Positions 56,161-64,000 of a stretch of DNA of 64,000 nt are shown piece after piece; position 1 is the first letter of the stretch, and every line of letters starts with the position of its first letter. The stretch lies in the NCBI RefSeq assembly GCF_023065955.2, contig NW_026622875.1, positions 10,518,501 through 10,582,500 on the forward strand. The letters are read 5' to 3'. A program made the position numbers and the translations under genes. The notes under the pieces were generated by a model. That model made no database searches, was not told the origin of the DNA, and saw only the letters and a list, made by a program, of their open reading frames with translations. The stretch comes from Ursus arctos (lineage: Eukaryota; Chordata; Mammalia; Carnivora; Ursidae).

Positions 56161-58364
56161 TTTTTTGATTATAACAGCAGATTGAGAATTAAAGCTCTTC
56201 CAAGGAAAAATAAAATACTTTCTTCTTAATTCATGGGGCTTTTTCAGGGACCCTATACCTCTTTTCTGGGTATAATAACACTATCTACTCTTAAAATCCA
56301 TTCATTCTGCATTTTAGACTTTTATTTATAATGATATGGACTGACACCCAGTTTAAGATAATTACCAAAAAATAGAGCTTAATGCACTAGACCAAATTTA
56401 TTTTTAACTTTGAGTCACCCATCACAACTCTGTAATAGCAAAATGCTATGAAAATCCTAACAGTATCTAAAGAGTCTTTGTAAAAACTAGCTTGAAAATA
56501 TCATGATACCAATTTCGTTCTTGAACAATTTATTGGTAAAACTTAAAAGGCTGTACCCATCATCTGGGTTATAGTTGCTCTCTAGACTTATAAAAAACAG
56601 TTCAACCACTAACTTTGGATAGGTAAGAAGAATGAGTCATGATTCTATGACTTTTATGCTGAGGTAAATTGCACGTAGCACATCTAGGGATTTGTGTCAA
56701 ACTCAGGTTTAAATGGTGGAAACTGATTTATCTATTTACTTGGATTACAAAATCTCAGTGCCTCTAGGCAATCAATCTAACTCTTTGCAAAAGATATCAG
56801 TTATTTGAGATTTTTATCACAAAACCTACTATGCCCCCAATGTGCTATCTCTGATTATTCTTAAATGAAATCTTGGTTGGCAAAAAAGTTAACCATACTA
56901 GAGATCTTGACAGCTTCAGAGAAACATTTCATTAGATTCTAAAGCACTCAAGCCATACCTCCAAAGCACAGACAAACCTCCAGAGTCTCCTTCAAAAATC
57001 ACTCACAACCCAGCTTCTATTGGGGCCGTAAAATGCACAGAAACACAGAGTTAAGGAAGAAACCAGTTCTTTATTCTGCTAACTTCACAAGGAATATTTT
57101 CCATGTTATCAAGATCTCTAAAGCCCCATAAAATATCATGTTCCTGTCAACACCAACTTCAGATAAACATTCCAAACATGAAAGCAGTTCTGAGCAACTG
57201 AAAGTCAGTTCTTTCTTTGACACATAGCTAGGGCATGTCATTCCCAATGCAACATTCATCATGTTGAGTATTTCTAAGCATCCAAAAGGTTCATGCCAAG
57301 TATTAATTTATCAATAGTTTTACCCAATTTGTGCCTGACAAGTCTTTTGTGTAAGAGTGAGACATTTAGCTAGTGAGTATATCTAGCTGAACACACAGCA
57401 TCTCAAACTCTACAAATTTTGTTGAAATTGATTTGTAATCACAGAAACATTGTTCTGTGAAAATGAAATGTTCATGATGGTGACTAACATTCAGAGAATC
57501 ATAAGCTTTCCAAAAAAGAGATTGTTTTTGACCAGAAAAAGAAAAAAATCTATGAGGGAAATTATATGCCATAGTAATTTCTTGTACACACTGAAAATTT
57601 TGAAATGTAGCTACACATGCAAAAGGCAAAAGATAATGAATTCTGGTAAATAACTGTTAAATCAGCTATACTGTAGTGGGAGTAAAGACAATCAGAATAT
57701 AGGTAAAATTGCTTAGTAAACTGTAAATCACTTTACGAATAAAAATATTAAAAGTAATGTAAAGTACTAAGATGCATCATCATTTAAAGATGCTAGCATG
57801 TAATAAAAGATACAGAGTCCATTTCTGTAATCCTTCTGAGAAAACAAAAACATTCTAATTATATTTTGCCTCTATGCCATTTCTGTTTCCAAAAGTTCCT
57901 AAAAGGAAATTCTGTGTTTGGAAGAATTACATGAGAAACAAGAAGAAAGAGACAGAAACAGACTGAGGGAGGAGGAGGGAAGGAAAGAGAGAAAATCTAA
58001 ACTAAAGAGCTTTATTTATGCATTGAATGTATTTAATTGTGGATAAGTGGAACTATAAAAATAATATTTTCATATTGTTGTCTTTTCAATAAACTAATGG
58101 GAGTTGTACGTTGGTTATTGGCTATGTTAACAATAGAGTAAAACTCTCTTCTGGGGCTACATTTTAGAGACAAATGTGTTTTATTGGTTTTATTAATCAA
58201 ATACTAACTAGCCTGCAATTTACTATTTTAATGTGTGTCCCAAAATCTTCTAGGATAAGATTAAATTTGCTGTAACTTCAACTTCTCAATATCAAAAGCT
58301 TGTATTTTTATTTCTAAAAATGCATTACTTTCCTTAAAGAGATCCAAGAAATGGAACCTAGAAC
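56161..58364. other. Longest repeat-free stretch, no recognised gene
   Basis: About 2.2 kb without a named repeat. 57000-57660 holds reverse-strand open frames of 63 and 87 codons (57071-57262, 57366-57629) without domains I recognise. The complement of an AATAAA signal lies at 57070-57075. This could be unique or conserved non-coding sequence. Confidence 0.4.
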
Positions 58365-58720
58365 CACAGATTTTCAGAATTGGAATAGGTTTTCTATGTC
58401 ACTCAGTTTAACCTTCAATTGGAATTAAGAATTATCTCTAAAATGTCCCAAGCCAGTAAGAACCCAGGTGCTCTTTGGACACTTCCCATGATAGGGAATC
58501 TCACTACTTTGGGAGATCTTCATTTCAATTGCAAAGAGTTCTGGTGGTTTCCTTTTAAAATTCATATATTCACTTTAAATCTGCCTCTTTCTAATTTACA
58601 CAGTGTGGTCCTAATTTCTTCAGATGGAGAATCAAAGAATAAATCTAATTTCACTTCCATACGAAAACCATATAAAATGTTCAGTGACGCCTATCATAAG
58701 TAAAGCATTTGGAAGAGACT
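58365..58720 (+). repeat. Possible L3/CR1-like ancient LINE fragment
   Basis: atgatagggaatctcactac, catttcaattgcaaagagtt and tttaaatctgcctctttcta resemble the CR1/L3-type 3' region (the 'gacagggagctcactacc' class). Weak, highly diverged. Confidence 0.45.
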
Positions 58721-59165
58721 CTAGCATGTAATATCCACTCAATAAAAGTGAAGTATTATCACTTTTACCATCAAAACCCTAAAAATGTTTCTTTCTCAGA
58801 CTTTTCCACACCCAGTTTTTTCAAGAGCCTCTTATTTGGAATATTTTAAAGACTCCTCTCAACCTCAACTTCAAGACATACTCAAGACACCCAGATTTTT
58901 TTCAGAGGTTGAGAACCTGACCTAAAATGATAAGTTGCTATTACTCTACCTTCATCTTTATTTCTTCACCATTGTTTGTTTACAAAGGCAGTTTTAGTTC
59001 AACTCAATAAAACAAATACTCAGTGCTTACTCTGTGTGTGACACAATACAAGCTGAAGTCTTCCTAGCAGGTGATTTTGAAAGAAGAGAAAATCATCAAG
59101 GAGGGTTTTTTTCTTGTTCATAATTATTATTTATATAACCGTTTACCCATTACCAATATATATTA
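58721..59165. other. Unassigned DNA
   Basis: No gene or repeat recognised. Confidence 0.35.
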
Positions 59166-59178
59166 AAATCCATTTTTA

Positions 59179-59364
59179 TTTATTTTTCAGATGTTATTTA
59201 TTTGTCAGAGGGAGGGAGAGAGAGAGAGAAAGTGTACAAGCAGGGGGAGGGGCTGGCAGAGGGAGAAGCAGGCTCTCCCCCTGAGCAAGAAGCCCAATGC
59301 AGGACTTGATCCCAGGACCCTGGGATCATGACATGAGCTGAAGGCATGAGCCACCCAGGCATCA
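59179..59364 (-). mobile_element. CAN-SINE with TSD
   Basis: Reverse-strand SINE: GA block, gagaagcaggctctccccct, ggaccctgggatcatgacat, gagccacccaggcatcac. Part of the head is deleted (gctgaaggcatgagcc). Duplications aaatccattttta at about 59166-59178 and 59367-59379. Confidence 0.94.
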
Positions 59365-59532
59365 CTAAATCCATTTTTATAATTAAGATTAATCAGTTCT
59401 CTTACCGACTGAGAGTATTCATTGGTTTAGTTAAGAAACTTGACTATAATGTTTACATTAATATTATAAATATTTAAAAAATACAAATGTTGGGTTTTTT
59501 AATTGGCAAAATCCCATTATAACCAAACTCTA

Positions 59533-59536
<4 letters not shown>

Positions 59537-59589
<53 letters not shown>

Positions 59590-59590
59590 A
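59537..59590. repeat. (AAAT)n microsatellite
   Basis: A pure array of about 13 AAAT units with no recognisable SINE body beside it. Its length and purity suggest length variation. Confidence 0.95.
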
Positions 59591-60045
59591 ATAAAAAGAC
59601 ATCAGGCTTCAATCTAACAATCTTCTAAGGAGATTCTAGGAATCAGAATCTTTAAGACAATAAAATTTTAGTATAAAGAGAGAATTGGAGGAGTGTTGTG
59701 AAGTATTTTAAAGAATTTTTACTGTTGAACATGAGTGTTAACGCAGGCTCTCTGCTTTCACTTGAAGCAAATGAATTCTTGAGCTCTATGTATTTAACTT
59801 GGGCTTCATTATCATTATCTTCAAATTTTACTTTAAAGTATTTACTAGGGGGATTTCTAATCAAAGATAATAGTGAAAAGGTTTTTCTACTCAACTATCC
59901 TCTATAAACTAACCACCCCTCCCCCAAAAAAGGAAAATGAAAAATAGAGAATAAAACTCCATCTTTAATGAAGGTGTCCAAATCAGTAAATTTTGTACTG
60001 AAGGTGGTGGGAAGAGGACAAGGCAAATACATGTTTCCATTGTTA
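59591..60045. other. Unassigned DNA
   Basis: No gene or repeat recognised. Complementary open frames at 59652-59907 on both strands have no domain. Confidence 0.35.
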
Positions 60046-60350
60046 AATTAATCAAACGAGGAGGCCATTACTTGGAGGTGGCTCTAAAGCCATTGTGGCC
60101 TACAGAGCAAACCAAAATCTAAATCTGTAAATGCCTCCAGGCTTGGACAACCTAAGGACAACCAATAATTACAAACAGCCAACTGGGCTTCAAGCCATAG
60201 GCAATGGATCATTGCCTTTCTTTGCTTCCATACCTTCTCCATGCAAGTAGCTACCCCAGCTCCTCTCAGTGAAGCACTCCTAACCAATTCTGGTTTGGGA
60301 CTGCCCAACTCAAATCAACTTTTGCTAAAATAAAACTTTTAAAACTTAAA
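60046..60350 (+). mobile_element. Possible old solo-LTR-like element
   Basis: gctctaaagccattgtggcc, acagagcaaaccaaaatcta, accaataattacaaacagcc, actcctaaccaattctggtt and a terminal aaataaaacttttaaaac give an LTR-like layout with an AATAAA signal near the end. I could not assign a family, and no TG...CA ends are certain. Confidence 0.35.
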
Positions 60351-61440
60351 AAAATTTTTATTATGCCTTAGTTTATCTTTTAACACTATAGTCCAGAGCA
60401 GTTATACAAAAGTCTATGGAGTGCTATATCTTAAAACAGAGAATATATCTTCTTTTTAAGTGCCCATGGATCTTCCATAAAAATGAACTAAATATACAAC
60501 CAAGAAAACCTAAATTCATTCCAAAATTAATAAATAATGTGGGTCATTTTCTCTCATCCAATATAATACTACTAGAAGTATGTAGAAAATATTTTTAAAA
60601 ATCCTCCCATCTGGAAATTGAAAGAAAATTCTTTCAAATAATTTGGGATCTAAACGAAAAGCAGACCAAAATGCATATACTTTTTTAAATGATGATAATG
60701 AAAGTAATATGAATCCCTACATTCTCCTTCATCTCCTCTCCTGTGTTGCTCATTCTATGCAAATCTGCTGCCCATTCTATGAGGAGGCGCTGAAGAAGAC
60801 TCTAGAATTCACCACAGCCAGGGCAAAGCCCAATGAAACAATCAAAATCCAAAACAGAAAGCTATTCATTTTCAAGCAGCAGATAAATCCTATTGTGATC
60901 AGTAGGGCTTGTCATTGAAATTAGAGAAAGAGTTTAATTTGGTGGTCATTCAATGAAATAAACATATCCACAAGGTTGGAAACGAAGGAACAAGATTAAT
61001 TTGAGCTCAAAAGAGAAGATGCTTCTCCAGAATTATTCTTCCATAGACAGCAAAATATTCACAATTGGAAAATACCATCTGGTTCCAGCACATTTAGACT
61101 AATACTTCTGTTCTCACTCCAAATCAGAACCTATGAGATTTAGCTATAACAAAGTATAGACTTTAAAAAATAATTTTATACATGTATATTTTTTAAGCAT
61201 TCACACTGCTAAGCAAAAACAAATGTAATTAACTAATTATTCAACCCAAGAAGTTAAAAAATAAAAATAAAGTCATTTTTTAATTTAATGAATAAAAGAA
61301 GAAAAACAGTGAATTCGTAAATAAATCCAGAAGCTGGTGCTTTAAATAAAGCAATAAAATAGATTATCTGCTAAAATCTAATCAAGAAAGTAAAGTGCCA
61401 AAACAAAAAATATTCAAAATGAAACTTAGCAGGAGAGAAA
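60351..61440. other. Unassigned AT-rich DNA
   Basis: A 91-codon forward frame at 60643-60918 (ends KQQINPIVISRACH) is not recognised and has no domain, so it is not called as a gene. No named repeat seen. Confidence 0.4.
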
Positions 61441-61443
61441 TAG

Positions 61444-61635
61444 GGGTGCCTGGGTGGCTCAGTCATTAGGCATCTGCCTTCGGCTCAGGGCCTGATCCCA
61501 GGGTTCTGGGATCGAGCCCCGCATCGGGCTCCTCTGCTGGGAGCCTGCTTCTTCCTCTCCCACTCCCCCTGCTTGTGTTCCCTCTCTCGCTGGCTACATC
61601 AAATAAATAAATAAAATCTTAAAAAAAAAAAAAAG
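61444..61635 (+). mobile_element. Bear-type CAN-SINE
   Basis: ggtgcctgggtggctcagtc, ggctcagggcctgatcccag, ctctgctgggagcctgcttc, ctctctcgctggctacatca, (AAAT)n and A tail. Younger subtype with a short deletion near the tail. Confidence 0.95.
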
Positions 61636-61835
61636 GAAGGAGCCAAGATATGAGAAAATCATAAAAATCACTGGAGAATGACTTGCTCAACTCATGGAAA
61701 TATATTTGAAAACCCAAATGAAATAAATTATTTTTCTTTTTGTCTTTTATTTCTATACCACAATCCCACTTCCCTTACTCCTTAGGGATCCAATGTGTTT
61801 ATCATTTACAATACAGTACCGTTAGCCATTTCAGA

Positions 61836-62255
61836 GAGATATCTGCACTTCCCCGTTCATTGAAGTGACATTCACAACAGCCAAGATGTGGATATGATCT
61901 AAATGTGCCTTGGTAGATGAATAAAGAAAATGTGATCTAGGGTGCCTGGATGGCTCAGCCAGTTAAGTGGCTGACTTTGACTCAGGTCAAGATGTCAGGG
62001 CCCTGGGATGAGCCCTGCAGTTGGCTCCCCACTGAGCGGGGAGTCTGCTTGTCCCTCTGCCCCTCCCCAGCCCCTCCTTCTACTCTCTTTCTGTCCCTCT
62101 CACATAGATAAATAAAATCTTTTAAAAAAATGTGATCTATACATATAAGGGGATATTATTCAGCCTTAAAAAAGGAAGGAAATTCACCAATATGTGACAA
62201 TATGAATGATCTTAAGGACATTATGCTACGTGAAATTAGCCAGTTACAGGTGAAG
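61836..62255 (+). mobile_element. Old L1M ORF2 end, split by a SINE
   Basis: gagagatatctgcacttccc, ttcacaacagccaagatgtg, then after the SINE ggatattattcagccttaaa and gacattatgctacgtgaaat. Interrupted at 61940-62126. Confidence 0.8.
61940..62126 (+). mobile_element. CAN-SINE within L1M, with perfect TSD
   Basis: gggtgcctggatggctcagc, gccctgggatgagcc, ctgcttgtccctctgcccct. Identical 13-bp duplications aaaatgtgatcta at 61927-61939 and 62127-62139. Confidence 0.95.
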
Positions 62256-62289
62256 CTACTACTTCTAATAGACATTAATCATCTTCTGT

Positions 62290-63420
62290 TTTTCTTTGGT
62301 TTTAGCAATTATAAAAAATAGTCTTTCCTTTTGTAAACTCTTTACAAACCTTGCTCATGGTATTTGTTTTTTTAGCAGAAATACTTAATTCTTAATTTTA
62401 ATGTAAAAAGCTTCATCAAAGTTTTCCCCTTTTGATTTGTATGTGTTCAATTTTAATTAGTAAGACCTTCACTGCTCTGGATTACAAAAGATCTTAATAG
62501 TTTGCCTTTTACATTTAAGTCTTTCATTTATCCCAAATCACCTCTAAATGTAGTACATGATCAGGATCCATTTTTATTTTTTCCATAAAGTAAGCCATCA
62601 CCTACTCTATAGCTCATCCTTCATGGGGACATGTTTGTAATATACGTTGTCAGATATGCACAGACCCATCTCTGAACTCCCTGTTCTGTTGCATTGGTAG
62701 CCCATGTGTTCTTATACTAATATCACACCACCTTTAGAACAATGGCTTCATTTTATGCATTATTTCTCTTTAATAACACTGACTTGGCTATTCATGGACC
62801 TCTAATCTTCCAAATAAAGTTTAAGCTGTTTCTTGAGTTCTTTAAAAAATTCCACTAGAATTTTGATTGGAAATGCATTGTACAGATAAATTTAGAAAGA
62901 ATCTATATCGTTGTAATACTCTGTCACTTTATCCAGAATCATGTAATATCTCTCCATTTATTTAAATCATCTTCTTCAGCCTTTTAAAATTTTTCCTAAG
63001 TAGGGCTTGAGTTTTATGGTTAAATTAATTCCTTAGACATTTCATGATTTTTAGTGCTTCAAGGGCTGAAATTATGAAAATAAGTATTTTATTACATTTT
63101 CTAGTTGGTTAGTGCTGCTATTGATTTTTAAAAATTGATCTTTTGCCCAAAAGATGAATTTTCATAATAGTTGTAATAATTTGTCTGTAAGTTCTTTTGC
63201 TTCCTAGTTTTATGATCATATCATATGCACATAAGACTAATTTTCTTTCTTAACTTCCATCCCTTCCAAACTCCTGTTTGTATTCTTTTCCTCATAACAT
63301 TGGTTAGGACCCCCAGAAACATGTTCAACAGTAACGGTAATAGTGGGTATACTTGTTCTGTACTTATTGGGTGACAATTATCCGTGCATATCTCATGTTT
63401 CTGAATGTCTTACAAGCAGA
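62290..63420 (-). mobile_element. Ancient L1M ORF2 fragment, reverse strand
   Basis: Complement of L1 ORF2: ctgaactccctgttctgttg, gacttggctattcatggacc, agaattttgattggaaatgc, aatatctctccatttattta, gttaggacccccagaaacat, gtaatagtgggtatacttgt. It runs from the C-terminal side at the left to the reverse-transcriptase core at the right. Confidence 0.8.
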
Positions 63421-63810
63421 GAACTGACTACCTTTCTATATTCTAGTTTCAACGATGTCTGTATCCAAAGTAAAAGGCAGGTTTGCTTACAGCCTTGAAA
63501 GAAAAAATAGTGTCTCCCTCCAGAGTGAAGGGCAGGCATAGTTACTGACCATGATAAACTATTTGTATTTCCTAAGCTAGTTCAGGGTTTCTCCCCCATA
63601 ACACAATCTCTATTGTGTGTGCAGGTGGTCATTTGGCCTTCTAGTGTTAATCTGTGGAAAGTTGGGCTTGGGAAGCACACACAAGAAAATACTGATATTC
63701 TACTGCTATTGCTATAATAAAGTTATTTACTTCTGATCTAGGAATCCCCTGTATTTTGCCATGAAATTGTAGCAAGCTAGTTTATTAGCTTGCAACTAGG
63801 GTGAAGTCTA
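63421..63810. other. Unassigned DNA between L1 pieces
   Basis: No match assigned. aataaagttatttacttctg near 63718 could be an LTR-like polyadenylation region, but the evidence is thin. Confidence 0.3.
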
Positions 63811-64000
63811 CAAGCATTTGTTCATAATAGCCCCCAACTGGCAACAACACTAACGTCCACCTCTGGTGTCATTGACAAATTATGGGATATTCATAAATAT
63901 GGAGAACTATACAAAAGAGAAAGAACCACTATATTAAAAAACATGGATACATCTCACAAACATGGTGTTGAGCAAATGGAGCTAGATACATAGGAATGCA
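63811..64000 (+). mobile_element. Ancient L1M ORF2 end, running off the window
   Basis: gttcataatagcccccaact, caacactaacgtccacctct, gggatattcataaatatgg and ggatacatctcacaaacatg follow the L1M ORF2 end in order. It continues beyond the window. Confidence 0.65.

Noticed and set aside
60643..60918. 91-codon frame
   Set aside because: Not recognised, no domain, no conservation information. The length is within chance for AT-rich DNA.
1..64000. CRISPR arrays, operons, Shine-Dalgarno sites, prophage or plasmid features
   Set aside because: The sequence is mammalian nuclear DNA. Direct repeats seen are microsatellites or target-site duplications.

Overview
The window is nuclear DNA from a carnivore, most likely a caniform of the bear/panda group. 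The main evidence is about two dozen tRNA-Lys-derived CAN-SINEs. Several are of the subtype with a CACAGCGGTTAAGCGTCTGC-type head and a CGCTGGCTGTCTCT-type tail, which I associate with bears and their close relatives. Carnivore L1 3' ends are also present, over a background of older mammalian repeats (MIR, L2, L1M, MER5-like, Tigger-like and MaLR LTRs). The sequence is AT-rich and I found no protein-coding exon of a host gene. The longest open frames belong to L1 ORF1/ORF2 relics or to low-complexity DNA. It reads as intergenic or deep-intronic sequence built by retroposition.

Layout. 1-9.9 kb: mostly unassigned AT-rich DNA, with a U6 snRNA/L1 chimeric retrosequence (1.49-2.25 kb), several reverse-strand SINEs, a tiny L1 insertion with a perfect target-site duplication, an ancient antisense L1 piece, an unusual interlocked inverted repeat (6.87-6.96 kb), an L2 and a MIR. 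9.9-16.7 kb: a decayed but nearly complete 5' part of an L1M element (repetitive 5'UTR, ORF1, long inter-ORF spacer, ORF2 to past the reverse-transcriptase core), then L1 3' parts in both orientations. 18.9-20.1 kb: a young 5'-truncated carnivore L1 with a perfect 16-bp duplication. 20-26.7 kb: repeat-poor apart from L2 and MIR pieces. 26.76-27.09 kb: an L1 tail joined to an inverted tRNA-Tyr 5' half, all inside one target-site duplication. 29.5-40.1 kb: dense nested repeats, including three retroposons landed in one target site, a Tigger-like DNA transposon and an L2 broken up by later insertions. 43.7-47.3 kb: two convergent pairs of MaLR-type LTRs. 47.3-64 kb: scattered SINEs, MIRs, MER5 copies, L2, a 67-bp-period minisatellite, a possible old LTR and antisense L1M.

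There is no operon or pathway to reconstruct. The biology here is retrotransposition and its by-products: target-site duplications, template-switch chimeras, nested insertions and tail-derived microsatellites. Family names come from remembered consensus sequences, so exact subfamilies are left open. Boundaries are good to a few bases where a duplication is stated and to tens of bases elsewhere.
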